Origin: Mucilaginibacter sp. PAMB04168
GTDB taxonomy: Bacteria > Bacteroidota > Bacteroidia > Sphingobacteriales > Sphingobacteriaceae
DNA: 64,000 bases
Direction: 5' to 3'
Assembly (NCBI RefSeq): GCF_039634365.2
Contig: NZ_CP155079.2
Location: 682,001-746,000, forward strand
How positions within the stretch are numbered: the stretch's first letter is position 1; every line of letters starts with the position of its first letter. The position numbers were made by a program, and so were the translations under genes. This document shows positions 1 to 9,029 of this stretch, piece after piece. The notes under the pieces were generated by a model. It saw only the letters and a list, made by a program, of their open reading frames with translations, was not told the origin of the DNA and did no database searches.

Positions 1-518
1 TAAAAATGCCCAAACTGAGCGGACTGGACCTATGGCGATCACTCAAGAATCCGCCCGCCGTAATTTTCACCACGGCCTTTAGTGAATATGCAGTTGACGG
101 ATTTGAGCTGGAAGCGGTTGATTACCTCGTTAAACCAATCACCTATGAGCGCTTTGCGAAAAGCATCAGGCGGCTGCTGAAAACGTATCAGTTTGAAGCC
201 ACCGTAGAAAACAAATACACTTATTTCAAGGTATCCGGCCAGCTAATCAAAGTCATGCACAGCGAGCTGATGTACGCACAATCTATCAAAGATTATATTC
301 AATTGCATACCACCAAAGGCAGTTATCTCACGCACATGACTATGAAGTATCTGAGCGAATTGCTGCCCATATCTACCTTTTTAAGGGTTCATCGCTCATA
401 CTTAATCAACACGTCATACGCTGAGCGGATTAATCGCAACTGTGTTCTCATCGGTACTGAGCAAATACCGGTTGGGGAAAACTACAAGCATTTGTTAGAT
501 GAAGCCAGGGAGTGGTGA
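1..518 (+). CDS. LytTR-family response regulator, 5' end outside window
   Basis: DNA-binding response regulator of the LytR/AlgR type, a cytoplasmic transcription factor normally driven by a membrane histidine kinase. The visible part starts inside the receiver domain: reading back from the ATG at 6 gives Lys preceded by a codon ending TA, fitting the usual D-I-K-M-P after the phospho-acceptor Asp, so that ATG is internal and about 50 residues are missing. The receiver end keeps the T-A-F and V-K-P-I motifs (Lys near residue 43). A LytTR DNA-binding domain follows (about residues 65-168) with the typical FLRVHRSYLIN segment. The stop is at 516-518. The partner kinase is presumably to the left of the window. 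Confidence 0.9.
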   Translation, partial: KMPKLSGLDLWRSLKNPPAVIFTTAFSEYAVDGFELEAVDYLVKPITYERFAKSIRRLLKTYQFEATVENKYTYFKVSGQLIKVMHSELMYAQSIKDYIQLHTTKGSYLTHMTMKYLSELLPISTFLRVHRSYLINTSYAERINRNCVLIGTEQIPVGENYKHLLDEAREW

Positions 519-677
519 GTTGCTTATTGGCCAGATTTGTACCAAAAGGCCACATTACCTAAAAAATAGGTAAACAGAAAAGTCAGCACTTTAAAACAAG
601 TTAATAAAGCAGCATTAGTACGTGATGTGATGAAGTAAACTGGAGAAGATATATTTCTGTTCCGGAGTTAGGCGTTT

Positions 678-959
678 TTATTTTTCATCTGAAAAGATAT
701 AATCTTCTTCACTTGGTTCTACGTCCGGCATTATCACTTCATAAATTTCAACTACTAATTTTTCATCTTCATTAGAATCGTTACTTGATGCAATTTCAAA
801 TTGCTTTTCACTTTTCATAAATTTACCACATGTCATATTTAAATAGCTTTTAACAAAAAAACGCATTTTAGCTAATAGTTGGAAACTAAAATTAGGTGAA
901 GTAAAATTTACTTCAATAATATAATTAATAACTCCACTATAATAGATGGCAGCATTCAT
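678..959 (-). CDS. Small hypothetical protein (93 aa)
   Basis: Not recognised. ATG start, 93 residues, AT-rich, with an acidic C-terminus rich in Glu/Asp and Ser. The N-terminal half has alternating hydrophobic residues suggesting beta strands (V-I-N-Y-I-I-E-V). No signal peptide or membrane segment is evident. It lies convergent to the LytTR gene and has no operon partner. Composition and the clean frame make it plausible as a gene, but an unused frame in AT-rich DNA is also possible. Confidence 0.4.
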   Translation of the reverse strand: MNAAIYYSGVINYIIEVNFTSPNFSFQLLAKMRFFVKSYLNMTCGKFMKSEKQFEIASSNDSNEDEKLVVEIYEVIMPDVEPSEEDYIFSDEK

Positions 960-1689
960 GCGAAAGTATTAGATGAATATTTAACGCCCTCTTATGCCGT
1001 AATGCAGGAGCCGATTGAAAAGGGCTAGCTATTGTTTGGTGCTTCAAAACACTAAAATCTGTAAGTTTAATAGCCATGTATTCTTTTGGGTTTTTACAGT
1101 AATTAAGGTTTACTCGAAATTACAGGATTTGATAGGTGCGAGTAGACAGCTGGTTAAAATGTGCTATCAGCAACCTATTCGCAGTTCATCGTATCGACCA
1201 CGGGATTTATTGATAATATCATAAGTCCTAATCTAGTCACTATTTTGAAAGACGCATCTAAAGTAAACAGGGGAATACGTGATGCAGTCTCTCTCATTCA
1301 TTTGCATCTCAATTCTTTCACAGAACGAATTAAAGGTTAACTGCAATCTCAAAAAGAGTGTAAAAAGCTGTGCAATAGAAGACTGTTTTGATTTTTAGAG
1401 GGAGATAAACCAAAGTGCCGCTCACAATTTGTATCTTTACTGTAAGCGAAAGCAAGCTTCAATTTCGTTAACAATGCGTTAACAACGAAAAAGGCTCTCA
1501 CAAATTTCTTCGTAAGAGCCCCATTTTCAAGTAGCCCAAGCCGAATATTTTTCGAATTATTTTTTAGACGATTTGAAGAGTTTGGCCAGTATTTCAGAGA
1601 GATTTTGATCGCATTTAATTTATAGATTAAGAGTATTTGAGAGCATAGGTAATAGAGTGATTTTATCGCATAATCGGTGTTAAACGTTC
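960..1689. other. 730-bp stretch without an intact gene; coding remnants
   Basis: No convincing intact gene. Two plus-strand frames look like gene scraps: about 22 codons from 961 (A-K-V-L-D-E-Y-L-T-P-S-Y-A-V) ending at a stop near 1026, and about 30 codons at 1239-1340 (D-A-S-K-V-N-R-G-I-R-D-A) ending at a TAA. Neither could be assigned to a family. A hairpin lies at 1493-1520. The whole stretch reads as decayed accessory DNA. Confidence 0.5.
1493..1520. repeat. Imperfect hairpin, possible terminator
   Basis: GGCTCT at 1493-1498 pairs with AGAGCC at 1515-1520. The inner bases CACAAA and TTCGTA extend the stem with two mismatches around a short TTTC-type loop. Five A residues precede the left arm, so the minus-strand transcript would end in U residues. 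It could terminate minus-strand transcription from the decayed GAF gene; function is inferred. Confidence 0.4.
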
Positions 1690-2279
1690 TGATGAACCTT
1701 TTTTTGAAAAGACCGTCCGTGCCAGCCGAACAGATTAGGTCGCTGGATAGGGCATAAAGCTTTTCAAACTCCGTATCTCTTCCTTTTGCCTGCGCTCGGT
1801 AATCAGTGTCATCACTTCTTTGGATAAAAGCTGCAATGCTTTTCTCTGGTCTTCATCCAATGCCCTTTGCTTACGATCAAGGACATAGAGCGTTTCAAGG
1901 TTATAACCCTGTTAGTCTGTCAGTGGATATCCCGCATAAAAACGAATATCTGGCCGTCCTGTAACCAGTTCGTTATCTCTGAAGCGATCGTCCTGTGTCG
2001 CATCTTGTATTTCAAATAGATTGTTACCTAAAATAGTATGCTGGCAAAAAGCCAGTTCCCGACGGGTCTCGCTAATGTCGAGCCTTACTTTTAACTTGAA
2101 CCACTGCCTTTGCTCATCGACCAGGTGATCAGGGAGATCGGTGTCTTGCAGATGATGTAAGCCAGCTCGGTGATCCGGTCAAATTCCGCTTCGCTAAGGG
2201 TATTGAGTATATAGTATTTAGTTAGCGCACGGAGACGATCCTGTTCGTTGGCTGGCAAGAGATGATTTTCTTTGTTCAC
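1690..2279 (-). pseudogene. Decayed GAF-PAS sensor gene (third tandem copy)
   Basis: Starting at a GTG at 2279, the reading frame encodes a GAF domain like those of the two intact genes upstream. One base is missing near 2115: restoring it turns I-T-W-S-M into I-T-L-V-D-E-Q-R-Q-W-F and continues to R-E-L-A-F-C-Q. The frame then meets an in-frame TAA near 1912, inside R-F-Y-A-G-Y-P-L-T-D. A second shift near 1770 leads into a PAS-like stretch (E-F-E-K-L-Y-A-L-S-S-D-L-I-C). No kinase domain remains. The lesions are seen directly; the inference is a dead paralogue of the neighbouring GAF-PAS genes. Confidence 0.8.
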
Positions 2280-2359
2280 AATGGTTGGGAGCTTAGTCGG
2301 CAGCTGGCATTTTTTTATACGTATTTATTCACCAAAAGGTGCTATAAATTATAACGGGA

Positions 2360-3448
2360 CTAATTAGTTGTATAAGATACGATCCGGTGAATATTCTTGT
2401 CTAAGCGTTCATTGTTTTCCCTGAGGCCGAGCAACCGCCCGGAATTGTATAAAAAGCCTTCCATGTCGATCAAGGTCAACAGGCCTTTGATGGTGGCCAC
2501 CGGCCTTCGGAGTTCATGAGACTGTACAAAGGCAATTTTGTCGAGTTGCAGCCGCTGGGCTTCTGCGCTTTTCTTTTGACGTACGCGTTCGGATATATCG
2601 CTGCCGTTATAAGACACACCGATGATCTCACCATCGGGATTGCGGGCGGGATGCACAGCCACGTCCCACCAGTAAGCAGTATCCTTAAACGCCAAGTGTC
2701 GTTCCATACGAGTTGATCTTCCCTGCAATGCATCCTGGCAGGCGAGGATTACCCTGTCGCGATCTACAGGATCGATCAGGTCCATGATCGCAAAACCCGG
2801 CGCAATATTGATGTGGTGATGTGCCTTGATAAAGTCGCTCATTGCTTTGCTAAAAGCGATCACTTTAAGGTCCAGGTCCAAAAGCAGATGGGCACAAGTA
2901 CAACTGTCAAAGAACGACCGCATGGTCAATTCTTCTTTTTTTGCGGATAGGAATTGATCTTTCAATAATTCCAGGCTGGCATCAAATTCGAGTAGCTGGA
3001 TCACTTGCTGAGCCAGCATTTGCAGCATCTGCTGCTGCTCTTCGCTCAATTGACCCGGTACCTGATCGATCACGCATAGGCTACCCAGATTAAGTCCGTC
3101 CTGCGTAGTTAATGGCGTTCCTGCGTAAAAACGAATATTCGGATCCCCCGTAACCAGTGGATTGTTCACAAAACGTTCATCAGAGCTAGCATCCGGCACG
3201 ATCATCACATCCTGCTGCTCAATAACATAGTTGCAAAACGCTTGTGTACGTGGTGTGGTCTTAAAATCAAACGCTTGTTTAACGGGTATGTACTGCATAT
3301 CTGCATCGATCAGGGTGATCAGCGCAGTGGGCGTGCCGCAGACGTCTGCCGCCAGGGACACGATCTCCTGCAACTCTTCTTCCTTGCTGATCTTTAACTT
3401 TAAAAAACGGTTGACGGCTTGCAACCTTTCTAATTCACGTTTAGGCAT
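2360..3448 (-). CDS. GAF-PAS protein with histidine-kinase dimerisation tail but no ATPase
   Basis: Cytoplasmic sensor-like protein of 362 residues. A GAF domain (about 20-160) is followed by a PAS domain (about 185-285, with a W-W-D-V core) and a short region matching a HisKA H-box (S-H-E-L-R-R-P-V-A-T, near 310-320). The protein then ends about 45 residues later with no N, G1 or G2 boxes, so it cannot phosphorylate itself. Such truncated kinases may act as partners or regulators of complete kinases (inference). It lies 13 bp downstream of a paralogue and is probably co-transcribed with it. No membrane segment is visible. Confidence 0.82.
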   Translation of the reverse strand: MPKRELERLQAVNRFLKLKISKEEELQEIVSLAADVCGTPTALITLIDADMQYIPVKQAFDFKTTPRTQAFCNYVIEQQDVMIVPDASSDERFVNNPLVTGDPNIRFYAGTPLTTQDGLNLGSLCVIDQVPGQLSEEQQQMLQMLAQQVIQLLEFDASLELLKDQFLSAKKEELTMRSFFDSCTCAHLLLDLDLKVIAFSKAMSDFIKAHHHINIAPGFAIMDLIDPVDRDRVILACQDALQGRSTRMERHLAFKDTAYWWDVAVHPARNPDGEIIGVSYNGSDISERVRQKKSAEAQRLQLDKIAFVQSHELRRPVATIKGLLTLIDMEGFLYNSGRLLGLRENNERLDKNIHRIVSYTTN

Positions 3449-3461
3449 TGACTTTGTGAAG

Positions 3462-4529
3462 TTAAATCATAATTTTTTCCTGCAATTCCTTTACAGCCTC
3501 CGCCAGTAGTTGTATCTCTTCCAGGTGGGTCAGTTCACTATCATTCTTCACTTCATCCATCAGGCGAACGATCTCTCTGGCTGGCGTATACAGCTCATGC
3601 AATTCCAAGTTGCGTATCTTGCGAAGCGCTTGCTGTTGCTCTTTAACACGCTCCTCATGCCTAACGCGGTCAGTAATATCGATCCTGTTGAAAGATACGC
3701 CGATGATCTGCCGCTCACGGTCATACGCCGGTTCAAAGGTCATATACCAGCAGATCCGCCCCTGCTGGTATTGAAGGTGCCGTTCGAGGGTGACTTTTTC
3801 ACCCTCCAGTGCTTTGTTGAACGCAGCTGTAAAATCCGAACGAAAGCCGACATGTAGATAATCTACCAACAGGGTGTTCGGGATCAAACGCCTTCCCTGA
3901 GTAGCAAATGTAAAATCATCAAATGCTTGATTAAAAGCTACCACACACATCTCCTGGTCCAATAAGATATGATTGGAGCTGGAGCTTTCAAAAAAAGAAC
4001 GCAAGGTGATCGCCACATTTCTGGCGGCAATGTACTGCTCTTTGAGCAATTGCAGACTGGCGTCGAATTCCAAAAAATGAACGATTTGTTTAGACATACT
4101 TTTGAGCATCCGCTGCTGGATCGCACTCAGCTTTTTAGCTTCTACATCGTAAACACAAACCGTTCCGATCGCATTTCCTTCACTGGTCCAGAGTGGGGCA
4201 CCCGCATAAAAGCGAATATTCGGTTGATTCTTGACGTAAGGATTCTCAGAAAAATAGGGATCTGTACTTGCATCTGCGACAATAAACACTTCGTCTTGCT
4301 GGATCGCTTTTTGGCAAAAAGAGCGATCATACTGCAATTGCGTAAGATCAGTGCCTACACGAAATCTAATATGCTGCAATTGATCTTCCATAAAAGTGAT
4401 CATCGCTATTGGGGCACTGCACAACGCTGCAGCCTGCTCCACGATCTTTTGCAGCTCAGTTTCTTTACTGATCTGTAATTTTAAAAATCGGTTGACCGTC
4501 TGCAGTCGTTCCAGCTCCCGTTGTGGCAT
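3462..4529 (-). CDS. GAF-PAS sensor protein, degenerate kinase tail
   Basis: Paralogue of the downstream gene, 355 residues: same N-terminus (M-P-x-R-E-L-E-R-L-Q), GAF domain (about 20-160), PAS domain (about 185-285) and a C-terminal helix pair. Where the neighbour has a kinase H-box, this one reads L-E-L-H-E-L-Y-T-P-A-R-E; the His is kept but the surroundings are poor, and no ATPase domain follows. First gene of a two-gene set formed by tandem duplication. Ligand and partner unknown. The start is the only ATG near the family's conserved N-terminus. Confidence 0.82.
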   Translation of the reverse strand: MPQRELERLQTVNRFLKLQISKETELQKIVEQAAALCSAPIAMITFMEDQLQHIRFRVGTDLTQLQYDRSFCQKAIQQDEVFIVADASTDPYFSENPYVKNQPNIRFYAGAPLWTSEGNAIGTVCVYDVEAKKLSAIQQRMLKSMSKQIVHFLEFDASLQLLKEQYIAARNVAITLRSFFESSSSNHILLDQEMCVVAFNQAFDDFTFATQGRRLIPNTLLVDYLHVGFRSDFTAAFNKALEGEKVTLERHLQYQQGRICWYMTFEPAYDRERQIIGVSFNRIDITDRVRHEERVKEQQQALRKIRNLELHELYTPAREIVRLMDEVKNDSELTHLEEIQLLAEAVKELQEKIMI

Positions 4530-4838
4530 AGCAACAATACGTATTTATGTGATTAAAAGATTCAAGAACTATGTGATTAACAACTTACGATCCAGACCCT
4601 GACCTTTTGCATCACCATTACTATATCTAAAATAAAAAAAATCTTTAAATCAAAAGCGTTGATCTCCAACTAAATATATGCCTCGGGGTTATGCCTCACA
4701 TACACGGATAGGGTATATTATCTATATAAGCCATTTTGCAAATTTGAATAATTATGTACCCGTTAACCGAACATCTCCGCGCAGTTAGTTTTTGGGATCC
4801 GTTTTTACAGCTAATGATACTGCACAAAATTCAAAAAA

Positions 4839-4961
4839 ATGGAGCTATCGGCAAAAGATGATCTGCTGAAGTCGTACCTGGATTCTCATAAATCACGGGC
4901 AGACCGTTTAGCCGTATGTATTATTAATGTAATGGGTAGCATGGTATTTTACCAGCGTTAA
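4839..4961 (+). pseudogene. Truncated gene fragment, possibly DUF1003-like
   Basis: A 40-codon frame, M-E-L-S-A-K-D-D to M-V-F-Y-Q-R then TAA. The segment S-R-A-D-R-L-A-V-C-I-I-N-V-M-G-S-M resembles the start of the DUF1003 membrane-protein family, in which R-L-A-D-x-V-T-x-x-x-G-S-W precedes the first membrane helix. Here the sequence stops at that point and runs directly into the IS21-like repeats that begin at 4964, suggesting the rest was lost at an insertion junction. Family assignment is weak. Confidence 0.35.
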
Positions 4962-4963
4962 AG

Positions 4964-5062
4964 GGTCAGTTTGCCCTGGAACACCTGACCAGGCCTCTCG
5001 GAACAACCTCAAATTTCGGCGAAACACACTTCCAAGTTGCCGCGGAACGTCTGATGGAATTT
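4964..5062. repeat. Degenerate 22-bp tandem repeats, IS21-type end scar
   Basis: Four to five imperfect units with a period near 22 bp, each containing a GGAAC-like core: GGAACA at 4978, GGAACA at 5000, GAAACA at 5021, GGAACG at 5044 and GGAAT at 5056, with pyrimidine/GG stretches before each core (GGTCAGTTTG at 4964, GACCAGGCC at 4987). Multiple short terminal repeats of this kind are typical of IS21-family elements. No istA or istB gene is nearby, so this looks like one end left after decay or excision. Confidence 0.55.
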
Positions 5063-5199
5063 TAGTGGTTTACATAGCTTAGGAACTATATGAACCGTAA
5101 GCATTACGACACAAAATAATTTGCGGAGGTGATATTTAGATAGCTCACTTAACTATAGTTATATTAGCTTTTACGCATCCATAGAATCACATGATAGTA

Positions 5200-5823
5200 C
5201 TATCGTTTACGGCCTACGAACCGAATAACAGAACCCAATCCGTTGTGATAAAGTCCTTCATGTAGATCAACCTCTAACTCTTCGAGCTCTATAACCTCAT
5301 AATTGGCGAAGTCTGCTTGAATTTCTTCAATAGAAAATAAGGATTCAATATCTTTCGGTCCGCCCACTTTCTCGTTTCTATTCAAATACGTAAGATGATT
5401 TTTACTAAATGCCTCAAATATGATTGTCCCGCCTTTGCGTAATAATGGGCTAAGCGCTTAATGTATTTGTGATTTAATAGCTGCAGGGAAATGGGCATAA
5501 ATCAAGGCGATTGCATCAAATTCCTCGTCAAAGTAACCCAATGTTTGTATCTCCCCTACTTGATAATCTATACTAACCTGATTCTTCCGGGCAAGTTGCT
5601 CCGCCTTTTCCTGCCCTTCGCCACTGATATCGAAAGCAGACACCTCCCAACCCAGACCGGCTGCAAATACTGCATTTCTTCCCTCTCCTTCGGCGGGAAA
5701 AAGTATTTTACCCGGTGTTAATTTTGTCAGTTGTTTTCGAAGGTATTCATTCGGGAACTCACCGTAAGCAAAATCGCTATTGCTGTAGCGCTCATTCCAT
5801 CTATTGATCCAATCCTGTGACAT
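5200..5823 (-). pseudogene. SAM-dependent methyltransferase interrupted by one stop codon
   Basis: A class I methyltransferase of about 207 codons (TehB/thiopurine-methyltransferase-like small type). The first 121 codons carry the W-x-x-R-Y start, the SAM-binding motif I ([10 protein letters not shown]) and the acidic motif II (F-D-I-S-G-E-G). An in-frame TAA at 5458-5460 follows S-Q-I-H. The same frame then continues [17 protein letters not shown] through to R-F-V-G-R-K-R and the natural stop at 5200. A single substitution (probably AAA to TAA) explains the break. Sequencing error cannot be excluded. Confidence 0.82.
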
Positions 5824-6233
5824 ATGGCATATTCTATGCCCAAAAATAACAGGTTTTACAAAGCTGACAACATCCAGCAGTAAACATTCGGATAAGAGGC
5901 CTAAGTAAAGTCAACCGATGCTTATCTTATTTAGCTATCTAATTTAATCTTAAAAAAGCGCTTGTTTCTATAGTGTTCGTTCATACTTCCACCTTTCTAT
6001 TATTGCGTTGTTTAGATCGGCCTAAATTTCCAATCGTATACACCGATGTTGTCATTGGGTAAATCAGTAAACATTCAGTCGCCAGCCGGCTTATAACATA
6101 CCATCTTCGTAAACTTAACTATTATAAGTTTTTAATTCATAGCATAATAATTAGTCCGATATAAGGAAACTCCAATTCTACCCAAAACTTGATCTGCAAA
6201 TAATTTATTAATTTTATCGTTTGCTTTAAATAA
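5824..6233. other. 410-bp intergenic region, nothing recognised
   Basis: AT-rich spacer between the divergent methyltransferase remnant and the first large histidine kinase. It must hold the kinase promoter. A TATCGTTTG stretch near 6216-6224 is one base off the Bacteroidetes -7 consensus TAnnTTTG, but I see no matching -33 element. No repeat or RNA is recognised. Confidence 0.4.
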
Positions 6234-8858
6234 ATGAACAAGACACGACTGCTTAATAGCGATCAATTACTGGACATCTTCTCCGGCTCACAAATCGCTA
6301 CGGCTATTTATACTACGGAAGATCTAATTATCGAAGCGGTGACCGAAGCGATGTTACAGTTCTGGGGCAAATCCCGTGACATCGTCGGCCTTCCTTTAGA
6401 GATCGCTGTTCCGGAACTGGTCGGACAGCCATTCCTGGAGCAGATGCGGGATACCTTCCGGACAGGGCAAACTTTTTCAGGGATAAACATACCTGCGGTA
6501 TTAGAGATTAACGGTCAACTACAGACGAGCTACTATGATTATGAATACCGGCCGATCAAAGATGCCGACGGTCTTGTTTATTGTATGCTGCATACCGCAT
6601 CAGATGTTACTGACGCGGTCTTAGGCCGAAAAGCTGTCGAACAGGAAAAGCTGCACCTGCATAATCTGGAGAACGAGCAAGCTCTGAATGAAGAACTGGC
6701 GGCAGCGAATGAAGAATTAAGTTCTATTAACGAGGAACTCCAGCAAACGCAGGAACACCTCAACCAGTTAAATGCCGAATTAGAAGACCGTGTATCGCAA
6801 CGAACTGCTTTGCTGACCTCCAGCGAGGCCAAGATGCGCTACCTGATCGATGATGCACCGGTTGCGATCGCCGTATTGATCGGATCCAATTTTATCATAG
6901 AACAAGCGAACCAATATATACTTAAGATATGGGGCAAGTCTTCTGCTGTGATCGGGCAGACCATTTATGACGCACTGCCGGAGATACAGGGACAGGCATT
7001 TTTCCAGATCCTTGAAAATGTCTACGCCAGCGGAGAGGTTTATTATGGCATCGAAGCTCCGGGGATGATGGAATATGAGGGGGAGCTGCGACAGATCTTT
7101 ACCAATTTTGTTTTCAAGCCGATCAAGGATGAGAACGGGGAAACGCATAGTGTGATGATCGTAGCTACAGAGGTTACCGAACAGGTGCTGGCCAGCAGAT
7201 TTGTTAAGGCGGCTAAACACCGTTTGGATGCTATGGTGCAGACCACACCAGTGGCACTAACGATCTTGAACGGCCGGGAACTGGTCATTGAGCAGGCTAA
7301 TGCTGCTATGTACGAGATCTGGCAGCGCGACGCTGATCAAACATTAGGAAAGAAGCTTATTGATGTTTTTCCCGAACTTGTCGGTCAACCGTTTCCGGAA
7401 TTGCTTGCAAATGTTTTTGATACCGGTGAACGGATCGCCTTTCCGGAACTACCCGTACTGATCAAGCGTCCGGATGGCTCTGAAAAGAATATTTACGTCA
7501 ATTTCTCGTATGATCCGATCATTAACGAGGACCAGCAGGTAGAATCTATCCTGGCATCTGTGGTCGATGTGACCGAGTCGGTCCGGTCGCGTCAGCAATT
7601 AGAGCAAAGCCGGATGGAATTGCAGGAAACTACTGAGGAACTGGCGGCTTCCAATGAAGAGCTGAGTGCTATCAACGAGGAGATGGTCGCGTCTAATGAA
7701 GAATTGGCCTCCACGAATGAAGAGCTGGTCAGTACGCAGGAACATTTACACGACCTGATCGGGCAGTTAGAGGAAAGCAAGGAACGCTTCAGCTTTCTGT
7801 TAAATACGATTCCGCAACAGGTCTGGACCGCAAATGCATCAGGCGCGATCGATTATGTGAACCAGGTGGTCATCAAAGATTTCGGGGCAAACATGGATGC
7901 TATCGTTGGCGAAGGGTGGCAGCGATTTATCCATCCTGAAGATCTGCCCCAGGCGATGGATCTGTGGCTACACGCGATCGAGAACGGTAATGAGTATGTC
8001 GTTGAATTCAGGTTGTTGTTCGCCGATGGTGATTATCAATGGCACTTGGGTCGCGCGGTACCGTTGATCGAGAACGGCAAGATCCAGCTTTGGCTGGGTA
8101 CCAATACGAATATAGATCTGCAAAAGAGAAATGAGCAGAAAAAGGATGAATTTATTTCGATCGCCAGTCATGAGCTTAAAACGCCGCTCACCAGTATCAA
8201 GGCTTTTAATCAGCTTCTGCTCCGGGGCGGGGATATCAACCGCATAGCTGGTTTCGCGCAGAAATCATCAGATCACATCAAGCGTTTAGAAAAGCTGATC
8301 GCCGATTTATTGGACGTTACCAGAATAAATTCCGGTAAACTGGAATATGATATGCAGCCTTTCAGTTTTCGACAGTTACTGACCGAAAGCGTGGAGAATA
8401 TCCGGCACATGGCGGTCAAGCATGATATCGTCCTGGAAAATGCAGTGGATATCAGCTTTACCGGAGATCATTTTCGGCTGGAACAGGTCATGAACAACTT
8501 TCTTTCCAATGCGGTCAAATATTCACCACAGGGTGAGAAGGTCATTGTCAGCAGTAAATTGGAATCCGATCATTTGGTGGTGTCAGTACAGGATTTCGGT
8601 ATCGGCATTGACCCGACCCATGTGAATAGGTTATTTGACCGGTATTACCGGGTTGACAATACGGCTATGCGGTTTGAAGGACTGGGTTTGGGCTTATTCA
8701 TTTCATCGGAAATATTGAAACGGCACCAGGGCAAAGTATGGATCGAAAGCGAACTGGGTAAAGGTTCGACATTCTACTTCAGTATGCCCATCCTAACAGA
8801 AAACTCGCTGGAAACCGCCGTAGCTGTCGACCTGGGATCTGGATTGGAGAACAGCTGA
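6234..8858 (+). CDS. Multi-PAS sensor histidine kinase (874 aa)
   Basis: Soluble sensor kinase with no predicted membrane segment. Order: PAS about 15-130, coiled coil of NEEL heptads about 145-190, PAS about 200-315, PAS about 330-445, second NEEL coiled coil about 455-515, PAS about 520-630, HisKA with phospho-acceptor His646 in I-A-S-H-E-L-K-T-P-L-T-S, and HATPase_c with N-box Asn759 (N-F-L-S-N-A-V-K-Y), G1 D-F-G-I-G-I-D at 787-793 and G2 G-L-G-L-G-L. All catalytic boxes are present, so it should be active. No receiver is fused. A single-domain receiver lies two genes downstream and may be shared with the next kinase. Ligands of the PAS domains are unknown. Confidence 0.93.
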   Translation: MNKTRLLNSDQLLDIFSGSQIATAIYTTEDLIIEAVTEAMLQFWGKSRDIVGLPLEIAVPELVGQPFLEQMRDTFRTGQTFSGINIPAVLEINGQLQTSYYDYEYRPIKDADGLVYCMLHTASDVTDAVLGRKAVEQEKLHLHNLENEQALNEELAAANEELSSINEELQQTQEHLNQLNAELEDRVSQRTALLTSSEAKMRYLIDDAPVAIAVLIGSNFIIEQANQYILKIWGKSSAVIGQTIYDALPEIQGQAFFQILENVYASGEVYYGIEAPGMMEYEGELRQIFTNFVFKPIKDENGETHSVMIVATEVTEQVLASRFVKAAKHRLDAMVQTTPVALTILNGRELVIEQANAAMYEIWQRDADQTLGKKLIDVFPELVGQPFPELLANVFDTGERIAFPELPVLIKRPDGSEKNIYVNFSYDPIINEDQQVESILASVVDVTESVRSRQQLEQSRMELQETTEELAASNEELSAINEEMVASNEELASTNEELVSTQEHLHDLIGQLEESKERFSFLLNTIPQQVWTANASGAIDYVNQVVIKDFGANMDAIVGEGWQRFIHPEDLPQAMDLWLHAIENGNEYVVEFRLLFADGDYQWHLGRAVPLIENGKIQLWLGTNTNIDLQKRNEQKKDEFISIASHELKTPLTSIKAFNQLLLRGGDINRIAGFAQKSSDHIKRLEKLIADLLDVTRINSGKLEYDMQPFSFRQLLTESVENIRHMAVKHDIVLENAVDISFTGDHFRLEQVMNNFLSNAVKYSPQGEKVIVSSKLESDHLVVSVQDFGIGIDPTHVNRLFDRYYRVDNTAMRFEGLGLGLFISSEILKRHQGKVWIESELGKGSTFYFSMPILTENSLETAVAVDLGSGLENS

Positions 8859-9029
8859 TTCTTTCCAAGATAGAATGCCCGCATTTTGATGCAGGATAGA
8901 ATCCTTTTTGTTTGTAAGTTTAGCTAAGCAGTTATCACATTGATGCCTCTACTAATTCCGCGAAATTGCTGCTAAGCCAATTTTTTGTCCTATTAATTAA
9001 AAACCTTATTTTTGACAATATTTGTCCGC

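Noticed and set aside
1015..1224. 69-codon plus-strand frame
   Set aside because: Starts with TTG, has low-complexity hydrophobic and charged patches and no family likeness; lies in a stretch of coding scraps.
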